Shown one piece after another: positions 1 to 7,838 of a stretch of 64,000 bases of DNA. Position 1 is the stretch's first letter. Each line of letters begins with the position of its first letter. Below the pieces are notes generated by a model. The model searched no databases. It was not told where the DNA came from and saw nothing but the letters and a program-made list of their open reading frames with translations. The DNA is from ZC4RG29 sp032907565 (GTDB taxonomy: Bacteria; Bacteroidota; Bacteroidia; Cytophagales; Cyclobacteriaceae), in NCBI GenBank assembly GCA_032907565.1, contig JAJJPK010000061.1:1-64000 (forward strand), given 5' to 3'. Position numbers and translations under genes: made by a program.

Positions 1-116
1 TAAGACATTCATGATCAAGCATAATTGAACACACGCCCCATAGGTCAAAAAAAGACGTGTGGTGTCGTGAAAAGTTTATCGGAAATTCTGACCTTCAGTC
101 TTGAAAACGGACGATC

Positions 117-569
117 ATGGCTAAAAGCAAGCTGCTGGAAATGAACAACATGGGCATCGTTGTAGAGTCGCTCGATAACGCTATTGCATTCTTTTCCGAG
201 ATTGGGCTCAGGCTCGAGCAACGTACGATGGTCGAGGGCGAATGGGCGGGACGAGTGACGGGGCTCGGGGATCAGTCTGTAGAGGTCGCTATGATGGTTA
301 CTCCCGATGGACACAGTCGGCTTGAAATTTCGCGCTTCATAGCTCCGAAGACCATTTCCGATCACCGGACCGCCCCAGTAAACTCCCTGGGTTACCTGCG
401 CGTCATGTTTAGGGTCGACAATCTCGATGAATTGGTATCCCGGCTTACGCACCGCGGTGCGGAACTCGTGGGCGATATCGTTCAGTATGAGAATGCCTAC
501 CGGCTTTGTTATATTCGTGGAGTTGAAGGAATCCTTATCGGACTCGCAGAGCGGATTGGCGATCAATAG
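117..569 (+). CDS. VOC (glyoxalase-fold) family protein
   Basis: A 150-residue single-unit vicinal-oxygen-chelate protein. Two beta-alpha-beta modules are visible, one starting around residue 9 (NNMGIVV, then a helix with AIAFFSEIGL) and one around residue 92 (YLRVMFRVDNLDELV). The family includes lyases, isomerases and resistance proteins that usually hold a metal with His/Glu. Here the usual His of the first strand reads as Asn/Met, the second module has Val where His is common, and the last strand has Gly where Glu is common, so metal-dependent catalysis is doubtful and a binding role is possible. ATG start; the next gene begins 11 nt after the stop, so the two are probably co-transcribed. 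The substrate cannot be read from sequence. Confidence 0.85.
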   Translation: MAKSKLLEMNNMGIVVESLDNAIAFFSEIGLRLEQRTMVEGEWAGRVTGLGDQSVEVAMMVTPDGHSRLEISRFIAPKTISDHRTAPVNSLGYLRVMFRVDNLDELVSRLTHRGAELVGDIVQYENAYRLCYIRGVEGILIGLAERIGDQ

Positions 570-580
570 ATGCCGATGCC

Positions 581-1204
581 ATGAACGGAAAGAGAAAGGA
601 GCATTGGGACACAATCTATTCCACAAAGGCTCCGCATGAGGTTAGTTGGACGCAGGATAACCCTTCTACCTCATTGGCATTTATTCACAGTTTCAACTTA
701 GACCTGGCGGCCAGTATTATTGATGTAGGCGGTGGAGAAAGCAAGCTCGTTGACAGACTGTTGGAGGAGGGTTATGAAGATCTCAGTGTGCTGGACATTT
801 CCGCGCAGGCCATCGATCGAACGAAACAGCGCTTGGGAGAACAGGCAGGCAGGGTGACCTGGGTGATCTCAGATGTGTTGGAGTTCAAGACAGACAAGCA
901 GTTTGACGTGTGGCACGACCGGGCCACGTTCCATTTTCTGACCACGGCTAAGGAAATTGAAGAATATGTCGACATCGCAAGACGGCATATAAAAGAAGGA
1001 GGGTTCCTCGTTATCGGTACCTTCTCGGAAGAGGGACCTCGGAAATGCAGCGGGCTGGAGATCAGACAATATTCCGAAATTTCACTTGAGGAACAGCTCG
1101 GTCCAGGCTTTGCAAAGATCCGATGCCTCAGGGAGGACCATGTAACGCCTTTCAATACGACCCAGAATTTCCTTTTTTGCGCCTTTAAGAGGGTGACCCA
1201 CTGA
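581..1204 (+). CDS. class I SAM-dependent methyltransferase
   Basis: A 207-residue soluble Rossmann-fold methyltransferase. The SAM-binding glycine motif (IIDVGGGES) lies near residues 45-54, followed by the acidic strand end (SVLDIS), and a later motif (VWHDRATFHFL) occupies the usual catalytic and SAM-contact region near residue 110. No membrane segment or signal peptide. It follows the VOC gene closely and may belong to the same transcript. The C-terminal half resembles small-molecule rather than rRNA methyltransferases, but the acceptor is unknown. It is the first of three unrelated-looking methyltransferases in the first 6.3 kb. Confidence 0.88.
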   Translation: MNGKRKEHWDTIYSTKAPHEVSWTQDNPSTSLAFIHSFNLDLAASIIDVGGGESKLVDRLLEEGYEDLSVLDISAQAIDRTKQRLGEQAGRVTWVISDVLEFKTDKQFDVWHDRATFHFLTTAKEIEEYVDIARRHIKEGGFLVIGTFSEEGPRKCSGLEIRQYSEISLEEQLGPGFAKIRCLREDHVTPFNTTQNFLFCAFKRVTH

Positions 1205-1294
1205 ACATCATCCCGGGAAAAACATCCCCGATTATGAGTAAGGCAGGAGGCGCAAGCATGCTCGCAATACGGCCAGGGTGATTGTGAAGCAACG

Positions 1295-1343
1295 GAACGC
1301 CTCAGTTTTCCGGCGTTCTTCTGATGGCATTTCGTTTGCCATC
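1295..1343 (+). other. two consecutive short hairpins before the lipocalin gene
   Basis: Two 7-bp inverted repeats lie in tandem: GAACGCC/GGCGTTC (1295-1318, 10-nt loop) and GATGGCA/TGCCATC (1323-1343, 7-nt loop). They sit between the methyltransferase stop and the lipocalin start. Neither is followed by a long T-run, so they may be a weak terminator for the upstream pair or leader structure for the lipocalin mRNA. Confidence 0.4.
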
Positions 1344-1369
1344 TGGGAGGTGCACTTAACCGGAAAAAT

Positions 1370-1909
1370 ATGAGCAGCGAAAATTTGGTTTATTTCCTGG
1401 CCGGGGCCGCTATCCTCGGTGGAATATTCTCTTGCGCCACAATACCCGAAGGCGCAGTCGCGGTTAAACCCTTTGACAAGGATCGCTACGTGGGTAAGTG
1501 GTATGAGATCGCCCGCTTGGATTTCAAGTACGAGAAAAATCTGAACAACACGACGGCGGAGTATACGCTCAATGACGACGGAACCATCAGAGTTGATAAC
1601 CGGGGCTACAATACGAAGAAAGACAAATGGGAGCAGGCAATTGGTAAAGCAAAGTTTGTGGACGACGAAAACGTGGGAAAGCTCAAGGTCTCCTTCTTCG
1701 GCCCGTTTTATTCAGGGTACAATGTCATCGCTATTGATGACGACTATCGTTATGCCCTCGTGGCCGGAAAGAATCTCAAGTACCTGTGGATCCTATCGCG
1801 CGAAACAGAAATACCCGCAAGGATAAGGGACAACTACCTGAGGATTGCCCGGGACATTGGATACAACACGGAGGAACTCGTTTGGGTTGAGCATGATCGG
1901 CAGAAATAG
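1370..1909 (+). CDS. lipocalin family lipoprotein (Blc-like)
   Basis: A 179-residue protein with an N-terminal hydrophobic segment ending in a lipobox-like IFSC (Cys22), so it is probably a lipoprotein. The lipocalin signature GKWYEIA is at residues 42-48, and the eight-strand barrel pattern continues to residue ~165, with the final conserved arginine region (LSRETEIPARI). Bacterial lipocalins of the Blc type bind fatty acids or lysophospholipids at the envelope and often respond to stress. ATG start. It stands alone between two enzyme genes, with hairpins upstream; no clear promoter was recognised. Confidence 0.93.
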   Translation: MSSENLVYFLAGAAILGGIFSCATIPEGAVAVKPFDKDRYVGKWYEIARLDFKYEKNLNNTTAEYTLNDDGTIRVDNRGYNTKKDKWEQAIGKAKFVDDENVGKLKVSFFGPFYSGYNVIAIDDDYRYALVAGKNLKYLWILSRETEIPARIRDNYLRIARDIGYNTEELVWVEHDRQK

Positions 1910-1976
1910 AGCCATTGGCGACTCCCCCATTGTGTGCATATTCCCTCAATGCCTACATTAGCAGGCAGTTTGGCAT

Positions 1977-2534
1977 ATGGCAACTACCGGATTCGGCATA
2001 ACCGCACACATGGTATCAAGTCTGGACGGCATGATCGCCAAGCCGGATAACAGCGTTTCGTGGTTTGAGAGCTCGAGCCCTTACGAGAAAGGCGTTTCCG
2101 GACAGGATGCTGAAGAATTTCTTAAGACCATCGACTGCTACATTATGGGCTCGCGTACCTATGAACATGCTGTAGAGCTTTCAAAATCCTACGGATGGGC
2201 GTATGGCGACAAGCCGACCATTGTACTGACGAGCCGACCGCTGACGACCGACAGAGACAACATCGAATTCTATTCCGGCGACCTGTTTCAGCTCGTAACC
2301 GATAAACTAAAACCACGTTACAGGAATGTGTGGGTAGTCGGCGGAGCCTCGCTGGTCAAAGCATTCTTGCAGCGGGGATTGGTGGACGAAATACGACTGA
2401 GCATCCTGCCAGTCATATTGGGTGACGGGCTTTTATTTTTTGATCACGTAGGCCGTGAGTTGCCGTTGCAACTTAAAGATTCAGTCGCCTACAAGAATGG
2501 AATGGTTGAGTTGCACTATGGTATAGCAAAATAG
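1977..2534 (+). CDS. dihydrofolate reductase-like protein (RibD C-terminal domain family)
   Basis: A 185-residue cytosolic protein with the DHFR/RibD_C fold: an N-terminal strand with VSSLDGMIA, the central IMGSRTYEHA motif, TIVLTSR, and the NADPH-loop VVGGASLVKAFLQRGLVDEI near residues 118-137. Family members use NADPH, but most have no assigned substrate and are not the folate enzyme. A second family member lies at 4728-5279, and the two are clearly different in sequence. ATG start. The downstream methyltransferase starts 25 nt after the stop. Confidence 0.9.
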   Translation: MATTGFGITAHMVSSLDGMIAKPDNSVSWFESSSPYEKGVSGQDAEEFLKTIDCYIMGSRTYEHAVELSKSYGWAYGDKPTIVLTSRPLTTDRDNIEFYSGDLFQLVTDKLKPRYRNVWVVGGASLVKAFLQRGLVDEIRLSILPVILGDGLLFFDHVGRELPLQLKDSVAYKNGMVELHYGIAK

Positions 2535-2559
2535 GAACCGGCGCGAAACCGTCAGTTCG

Positions 2560-3321
2560 ATGTATTATCTCACCATGGATCAATCCGGGTCGGTAAAAGA
2601 ACATTACGACAAACATCTGGGAAGTTTGTATTCCTGGATGATTGGCGATTTTCAGACTTTGGTTCAGCGTCAGAAAGAAGAGTTCACGAAGGCCGGCATT
2701 GCTGAAGGTGGTTCGGCCATCGCGCTCGATCTGGGTGCCGGGAATGGTGTTCAAACCGTCGCCCTGTGCGACATGGGCTACAAGGTCACGGCAATTGATT
2801 TTAACAAACAATTGCTTGAGGAACTGAGGGCCAACACGGTTGAGCACGAGGTTCACATCATAAAAGATGATTTGCTTGTCGGGTACAAACTTGACATTTC
2901 CCCTTCCCTGGTCGTTTGTTGTGGAGATACGATCGCGCATTTGCCTGATTACACCAAGCTCGAGGAGCTGATTGCCGGAAGTTATTCCTGCCTCACAGAA
3001 GGAGGCAAGTTGTATCTCACCTTCAGAGATTATTCACGTGCACTCGAAGGCACCGATCGCTTTATCCCAGTACGGCAGGATGAAACAAAAATTTTCATGT
3101 GTTTTCTTGAATACTTCGACGAGAGGGTGCGGGTTACAGACATCCTGTTGGAAAAGGTCGGAGGTCGGTGGGAACAAAAGATAAGCTATTACTTCAAGTT
3201 GAGAATTACCGTTGCCATGATCGAGGACATTTTGCAGCGCTATGGGTTTGAAATCGTTTACAAACAATTGAGTGGAATGAATGTCCTTGTCGGGCAGAAG
3301 GGCAAGGCGAATGATGCCTGA
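2560..3321 (+). CDS. class I SAM-dependent methyltransferase
   Basis: A 253-residue soluble methyltransferase. SAM motif I (IALDLGAGNGVQT) lies near residues 62-74, the acidic strand (VTAIDFN) near 84, and a further motif (SLVVCCGDTIAHLPD) near 114. The C-terminal part has a YYFKLRITVAMIEDIL segment likely forming substrate-binding secondary structure. ATG at 2560 is taken as the start; an in-frame ATG at 2575 is an alternative. The tight spacing with the upstream DHFR-like gene suggests one transcript. Acceptor unknown. Confidence 0.88.
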   Translation: MYYLTMDQSGSVKEHYDKHLGSLYSWMIGDFQTLVQRQKEEFTKAGIAEGGSAIALDLGAGNGVQTVALCDMGYKVTAIDFNKQLLEELRANTVEHEVHIIKDDLLVGYKLDISPSLVVCCGDTIAHLPDYTKLEELIAGSYSCLTEGGKLYLTFRDYSRALEGTDRFIPVRQDETKIFMCFLEYFDERVRVTDILLEKVGGRWEQKISYYFKLRITVAMIEDILQRYGFEIVYKQLSGMNVLVGQKGKANDA

Positions 3322-3377
3322 CCTTCGCATGCAGATCTCACTATGCCATGATTAATACAAATTCTCCCACTGCCTGT

Positions 3378-3385
3378 TATATTTG
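3378..3385 (+). promoter_or_regulatory. TAnnTTTG promoter box for the SDR gene
   Basis: TATATTTG is a full match to the Bacteroidota -7 box. No clear TTG box lies at the right distance upstream. If used, transcription would start near 3390, which rules out a TTG start at 3383 and favours the GTG at 3431 or the ATG at 3440 for the SDR gene. Confidence 0.5.
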
Positions 3386-3430
3386 AGCACGCTCACAGCG
3401 ACGCTACCAACGGACGAAAAGGATAATTCG

Positions 3431-4174
3431 GTGAAAACCATGCTTATAACAGGTGCGAGCCGTGGCATTGGTGCTGCCACAGCACTATTGGCCGCTGCCA
3501 ACGGCTACGCGGTAGTGGTTAATTACCGCAAGAACGCTGAGGCAGCCGCACGTGTGGTTGACAGCATCGTGTCCCAGGGTGGTAAGGCAGTGGCCGTGCA
3601 GGCGGATGTGTCAAAGGAAGGCGATATCCTCCGGATGTTTGGGGAGGTGGACCGGATCTTCGGATCCCTGCATTGCCTGGTTAACAACGCGGGTATCCTG
3701 GGGCCTCAAACAAAATTGGTGGACATGGACAGCGAACGACTTGAGCAGATATTCAATACGAATATTGTTGGCCAAATCCTGTGTTGCCGCGAAGCGATTC
3801 GGCGTATGTCAACAAAGCACGGTGGTCAGGGTGGGACTATCGTCAACGTTTCTTCTATTGCATCCAGATCGGGCGCGCCGTTTGAGTACATCGACTATGC
3901 CGCGACCAAGGGCGCGTTGGATTCCCTTACTGTGGGTTTGGCTAAAGAGGTCGCTGATGAAGGCATACGGGTGAACGCGGTGCGGCCGGCGTTTATTCAC
4001 ACCGACATCCATGCCGATGGGGGAGAACCCGGCAGGATCGACAGGTTGGCAGATAAGATACCGCTGAAACGGGGAGGACTGGCGGAGGAAGTCGCGGAGG
4101 CCATCCTTTGGCTTGCGTCGGAGAAGTCGTCGTACTCTACCGGCATCTTCATCGACGTTACCGGCGGGCAGTAA
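3431..4174 (+). CDS. SDR family NAD(P)-dependent oxidoreductase
   Basis: A 247-residue classical short-chain dehydrogenase. The nucleotide-binding TGASRGIG is at residues 7-14, the NNAG motif is near residue 83, and the catalytic Ser (VNVSSIASR) and YxxxK (YAATK) follow. It ends with the usual YSTGIFIDVTGGQ. It likely oxidises or reduces a small alcohol or ketone; its closest general resemblance is to FabG-like or glucose dehydrogenase-like SDRs. The frame is open from a TTG at 3383, but a promoter box overlaps that codon, so the GTG at 3431 (or ATG at 3440) is preferred. Confidence 0.93.
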   Translation: MKTMLITGASRGIGAATALLAAANGYAVVVNYRKNAEAAARVVDSIVSQGGKAVAVQADVSKEGDILRMFGEVDRIFGSLHCLVNNAGILGPQTKLVDMDSERLEQIFNTNIVGQILCCREAIRRMSTKHGGQGGTIVNVSSIASRSGAPFEYIDYAATKGALDSLTVGLAKEVADEGIRVNAVRPAFIHTDIHADGGEPGRIDRLADKIPLKRGGLAEEVAEAILWLASEKSSYSTGIFIDVTGGQ

Positions 4175-4246
4175 AAGCTGTGCTATGGAATTGAGGGTCC
4201 ACTTTTTGAACCCCTATTATTTACAGCGAACGTTTATCGTTTATCA

Positions 4247-4708
4247 ATGACAAGTGTACAGAGCACAGCCGAATTCCTCGCTTCTAAGGGATATGTAGGC
4301 ATTCCAATCCGGCAAAACATCGCGGGTCACTTGCTCGTCAGCGCCGCAATAAATGATGTGGAGGGTGTTTACATCCTCGACTCCGGTGCGGGGCGGACGG
4401 TGATTGACACGATTCGTATGGACACGCTAAAGTTGAAACTCAGTCACGATGAGTCTGAAGCAACCGGCGGAGGATTCGGCGGGCATGGCGTTGAGAATGT
4501 GCCGTCGTATAACAACACCATCAGGATTGGGGGTTTTTCAATGGACGAGCTGGCGGTCGCCGTAATGCCACTGAGCACTGCGTGGGAATCGCTGGCCCAG
4601 GTGGGCGCATATGAGGAGTTGTATGGTATTATCGGAGTGGATGTAATGAAGGCGGGGAGCGCCCTTGTCGACTTTGAGACCATGACGCTTTATCTGAGGC
4701 AATCGTAA
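4247..4708 (+). CDS. retropepsin-like (clan AA) aspartic protease, single domain
   Basis: A 153-residue protein with an aspartyl-protease half: the catalytic Asp lies in ILDSGAG (Asp45), followed by a glycine-rich flap region (GGGFGGHGVENV, near residue 80) and the C-terminal IIGVDVMKAGSALVDFETMTLYL. Clan AA proteins with one such domain act as homodimers. No signal peptide or membrane helix is visible, so it is probably cytosolic or exported by another route. The motif is DSG rather than the usual DTG. The DHFR-like gene follows after 19 nt and may be co-transcribed. Function unknown. Confidence 0.85.
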   Translation: MTSVQSTAEFLASKGYVGIPIRQNIAGHLLVSAAINDVEGVYILDSGAGRTVIDTIRMDTLKLKLSHDESEATGGGFGGHGVENVPSYNNTIRIGGFSMDELAVAVMPLSTAWESLAQVGAYEELYGIIGVDVMKAGSALVDFETMTLYLRQS

Positions 4709-4727
4709 GACCTGCAAACAAACTGCT

Positions 4728-5279
4728 ATGAGAAAGGTAGTCGCCGCCATCAACATGACGCTCGACGGTTTTAGTGACCACACGGCAGTCGATCCGGATG
4801 AAGAAATTCATCGGCACTACCAGGAATTGCTGGCAACTGCAGATGCTATCGTATACGGAAGGATAACCTTTCAGCTAATGCAGTTCTGGGAGGAACTCGT
4901 GAAGAATCCCAGTGGCGACGCGGCTATGGATGATTTTGCCCGGACTATCGACGATATTCCTGATAAGATTGTATTTTCCCGAACGCTTCATCAGGTGGGC
5001 TGGCGAAACTCGAGAATTGCAAAGCAAAGCCTTGCGAATGAAATTCATGAGTTAAGAGAACGACCTGGCAAGAATATTCTGATCGGCAGCCGCAGTCTGA
5101 TCCTACAAGGGTTGAACGAGGGGTTGATTGATGAATTCCAGCTTTGCATTCACCCCGTGATTGTTGGAGACGGCTTGCCGCTATTCAGTGATGTAGATAG
5201 CAAAATCCATCTTAACCTGGTAAAGACTAAGACCTTCAAAAGTGGTGCCGTCGTCTTTTATTATGTGCCGGCTAGATAA
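4728..5279 (+). CDS. dihydrofolate reductase-like protein (RibD C-terminal domain family), second copy
   Basis: A 183-residue member of the DHFR/RibD_C superfamily: an N-terminal AAINMTLDGFSDH, then IVYGRITFQLMQFWEEL, KIVFSRTL, and an NADPH-binding ILIGSRSLILQGLNEGLIDEFQL near residue 122. This subfamily (YwjB/YyaP-like) has no established substrate. It is divergent from the copy at 1977-2534, so recent duplication is unlikely. Nineteen nucleotides separate it from the protease gene. Confidence 0.9.
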   Translation: MRKVVAAINMTLDGFSDHTAVDPDEEIHRHYQELLATADAIVYGRITFQLMQFWEELVKNPSGDAAMDDFARTIDDIPDKIVFSRTLHQVGWRNSRIAKQSLANEIHELRERPGKNILIGSRSLILQGLNEGLIDEFQLCIHPVIVGDGLPLFSDVDSKIHLNLVKTKTFKSGAVVFYYVPAR

Positions 5280-5307
5280 CCTTGCTCACAGCTGAATGAA
5301 TTTCAGG

Positions 5308-5329
5308 GCTGGTATTATTTTACCGGCCA
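5308..5329 (+). other. hairpin after the second DHFR-like gene
   Basis: An 8-bp inverted repeat (GGCTGGTA / TACCGGCC, one wobble pair) with a T-rich loop lies 29 nt after the stop codon. It lacks a T-run on its 3' side, so it is at most a weak terminator or an mRNA-stabilising structure. Confidence 0.3.
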
Positions 5330-5473
5330 CTACAAGCCTCATGACGATAGTAGATGGACGAATTGTTTTCCGTTCAGATGCTTTTCCGGAAGCCGATGTC
5401 GGAATCGCAAAGGAGTAGGTTTTTCGATAAACCGACAGCGTACCTATCTTGCTGATTGTGCAGCAATCACGGC

Positions 5474-6289
5474 ATGGACGAGGACAGGATCAGGGAATAC
5501 TACAACAAGGGAATTGAGAAGAACCGGTTAAACCTCAACTACTTCAGGCTTGAGGGCATCCGGACCCGTGAGATTGTTTCCCGATTTCTTAATCGGAAAG
5601 GTTTGAAAATTGCAGATGTTGGCGGCGGTGCCGGCTTTTATGCATTCTGGCTTCAGTCCCTCGGGCATAGCGTCAGCATGATCGATTTTTCGCCTGGCAA
5701 CATTGACCTTGCGAGAGAGCATGCAGCAGAACAGGGAATCGCCTTGACTTCCTGCCAGGTTGGCGATGCGCGAAATCTTCCATTTCGAGACAATGAATTT
5801 GACCTGGTCCTTCTTTTAGGTCCGCTTTATCACCTGATCAGTAAGGAAGACCGGATAAGAGCACTTCAGGAGGCGGGGCGTGTCGTGCATCCGGAAGGTG
5901 TCATCCTCGCTGCATTCATTTCGAGGTATGCGTCGCTGCTGGATGGATTAAAAAGGGATCTTATCAGCGACAATCAATTCGACCAGATACTCGTGAATGA
6001 TTTGAAGACGGGCATCCATAAAAACGATACGAACAACCCCGAGTACTTTACGACGGCATTCTTTCACACTCCACAGGAAATCAAGGACGAGATAATGGAA
6101 AGCGGGTTGAGGCTGCGGGAGATCGTAGCGGTAGAAAGCGTAGGGTGGCTGGTCGATGATCTGTCGAAGAAAATGCACGATGAAAAGTACTGGTCAAGGC
6201 TTCAGGATCTCCTTCGTCTCGTTGAGGTAAACTCCGATCTGATCGGGGTGAGTCCGCATATAATCGCCATTGCCGGGAAGGGTGTGTGA
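5474..6289 (+). CDS. class I SAM-dependent methyltransferase
   Basis: A 271-residue soluble methyltransferase. The SAM motif I IADVGGGAGFYAFWL is near residues 44-58, the acidic loop VSMIDFSPGN near 68, and the motif FDLVLLLGPLYHL near 112. The LLGPLYHL signature is common in a small-molecule methyltransferase group. The ATG at 5474 is chosen; the frame extends upstream only through a TTG. A partial promoter box (TATCTTG, 5445-5451) lies 22 nt before the ATG. It ends the same-strand accessory run and is convergent with the next gene. Confidence 0.88.
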   Translation: MDEDRIREYYNKGIEKNRLNLNYFRLEGIRTREIVSRFLNRKGLKIADVGGGAGFYAFWLQSLGHSVSMIDFSPGNIDLAREHAAEQGIALTSCQVGDARNLPFRDNEFDLVLLLGPLYHLISKEDRIRALQEAGRVVHPEGVILAAFISRYASLLDGLKRDLISDNQFDQILVNDLKTGIHKNDTNNPEYFTTAFFHTPQEIKDEIMESGLRLREIVAVESVGWLVDDLSKKMHDEKYWSRLQDLLRLVEVNSDLIGVSPHIIAIAGKGV

Positions 6290-6320
6290 GTGCGTTTTTT
6301 TGGCGCGGTGTTGTAAGAAT

Positions 6321-7202
6321 CTACCTGGAGAACCATCTCGCCTTATAGACTTTCATCTCGGGGAATGCGAACCGCCGTGCAGGATTGAAAAAATCCACAT
6401 GAAAAGTCCACCACCGCTCTTCGGGTACGGTAAAGATGTATTGTCCGTTCTTGTTTTGACCCAGGCTTTTAATGTTCTCGGCATCGGGAAAGCCCTCAAT
6501 TTTGCTAAACCGCTGAGTATCGATATCGAATTTCCAGGCACCTTCGTGTTCGGTAACCAGCAGACTTTTTCCATCGGGTGTGGGCTGCAGGTCGTGCCCG
6601 CCAATGCCAGGGATTGTCCAATGTGCTTTCAATTGCAGCTGTCCCTCGGGGGCGAGTTTGTACTCCCTCAATACATCATATCCCAGTGCATAAAGACTTC
6701 GGCGACGGTTGTCCCAAACAAGTCCGTGCGCGGAATAAAGGCTGTCCGTGAATATCGGCTCACGCCCCTTTGCCAGGTCAAATACCATGATACTGTTCCC
6801 CTTGTCCGCCGTCGACGCTGCGGCAGCAAGGAAATTGCCAGGTAAGAGTTCAATGGAGTGTGCGTTAGGCACTGGTGCATAAAATTTAACTTTGCCGTTT
6901 TTTCTTTCGACGATGGCGACAGCTCCTGAGGACGATGAGACCAGGATATCGTCGCCATTCTTGACGGGTTTGCAATCGTCTACCGTGTTGAATTTTTTCA
7001 GTCGGTATTCTTCCGGCAGATCGTTTGCATGGTGGGCGTCCCACGTCCATACGACTTTCGGAATTGAATCGCGGGATTGGTTATAATCGACCAGAAGAAC
7101 CTGGTGGTCGCCGCAGACCAGGAAGGACGTCCTTATTTGCTGAGCCCGCCCATGGAAGCAACTGGTCAGCAAGAGCAAGAGTGTGACATAACGGATTTGC
7201 AT
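6321..7202 (-). CDS. exported beta-propeller-like protein (DUF6528-like)
   Basis: A 293-residue protein with an N-terminal signal peptide (hydrophobic LLLLLTSCF, probable cleavage after GRA near residue 20). The body shows repeating WD/Kelch-like blades: VLLVDYNQ, DDILVSSSSGAVAIVERK, SIMVFDLAKGR, RSLYALGYDVLREY, KSLLVTEHEGAWKFDID, and a terminal WWTFHVDFFNP. This pattern fits a family described as DUF6528, of unknown function. It is periplasmic or outer-surface. It is convergent with the methyltransferase and divergent from the small membrane gene at 7256. Confidence 0.75.
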   Translation of the reverse strand: MQIRYVTLLLLLTSCFHGRAQQIRTSFLVCGDHQVLLVDYNQSRDSIPKVVWTWDAHHANDLPEEYRLKKFNTVDDCKPVKNGDDILVSSSSGAVAIVERKNGKVKFYAPVPNAHSIELLPGNFLAAAASTADKGNSIMVFDLAKGREPIFTDSLYSAHGLVWDNRRRSLYALGYDVLREYKLAPEGQLQLKAHWTIPGIGGHDLQPTPDGKSLLVTEHEGAWKFDIDTQRFSKIEGFPDAENIKSLGQNKNGQYIFTVPEERWWTFHVDFFNPARRFAFPEMKVYKARWFSR

Positions 7203-7255
7203 GGCTGCAATTAAGCAAAAGAAGTTTCACTCAGGGTCATTTTTCTTAATTTAGA

Positions 7256-7642
7256 GTGCAATCGAGCCATCTGAAAGATAAAGTTCTGAATCTTCTCCTG
7301 ATCGTCACCTCTCTGTTCGCGTACCTCGAATGGGGCGGAGGCAATAGTGCATTTCTTTTTCAAGCAGAGTATGAAGTCTTTAACAAATTGTTGACCAGTC
7401 CGAGGGATGTTGTTCATCCCTTCTCGCTGGTCCCAATGCTGGGACAGGTGTTACTTCTGATAACCTTGTTTCAGAAATCTCCATGGAAAAGCCTTACGTT
7501 TGCGGGCATGGGTTGCATCGGAGTGCTCCTCGTATTCATTTTTTTCATCGGCATTGTAGCTCCCAATTTCAAAATGCTGGTATCAACCCTGCCATTTTTG
7601 GGAGTGTCCATTCTGGCCATAATAAACAAGTGGCATAAGTGA
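7256..7642 (+). CDS. small four-helix membrane protein, unknown family
   Basis: A 128-residue hydrophobic protein with about four membrane helices (near residues 10-26, 50-67, 76-101 and 104-122) and short basic tails. It starts at a GTG 53 nt from the divergent neighbour. No known domain was recognised. The high hydrophobicity and lack of polar motifs suggest a membrane-embedded accessory protein. Function unassigned. Confidence 0.7.
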   Translation: MQSSHLKDKVLNLLLIVTSLFAYLEWGGGNSAFLFQAEYEVFNKLLTSPRDVVHPFSLVPMLGQVLLLITLFQKSPWKSLTFAGMGCIGVLLVFIFFIGIVAPNFKMLVSTLPFLGVSILAIINKWHK

Positions 7643-7665
7643 TTATTGTTCAAAACGTGGTTCTA

Positions 7666-7692
7666 TTTGCGTCCTGGTTGTGGTTATCTTTG
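7666..7692 (+). promoter_or_regulatory. candidate promoter for the RraA-like gene
   Basis: TATCTTTG (7685-7692) matches the -7 consensus exactly, with TTTG at 7666-7669. The spacing of 15 nt is shorter than the 18-19 nt of the ribosomal promoters in this window. It would give a leader of about 140 nt. Confidence 0.45.
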
Positions 7693-7838
7693 GAAAGTCC
7701 CTGGGATCGCTCTTGCAACCCATCGCATCAGGACCGCTGCCGGCCGAACAGCAATAACCCGGTTCCACAAACAACTGTCTTGTGAAGAACCGGCGAATGA
7801 TGTACTATCGTCGCGGAATTCAAATCAGATTTAAGGGT

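Noticed and set aside
45..626. 193-codon minus-strand open frame at the left edge
   Set aside because: It runs antisense to the VOC gene, which has clear family motifs, and shows no domain pattern of its own.
1..6289. Integron cassette array
   Set aside because: Gene types fit, but no integrase, no repeated attC-like site and no regular spacing were found.
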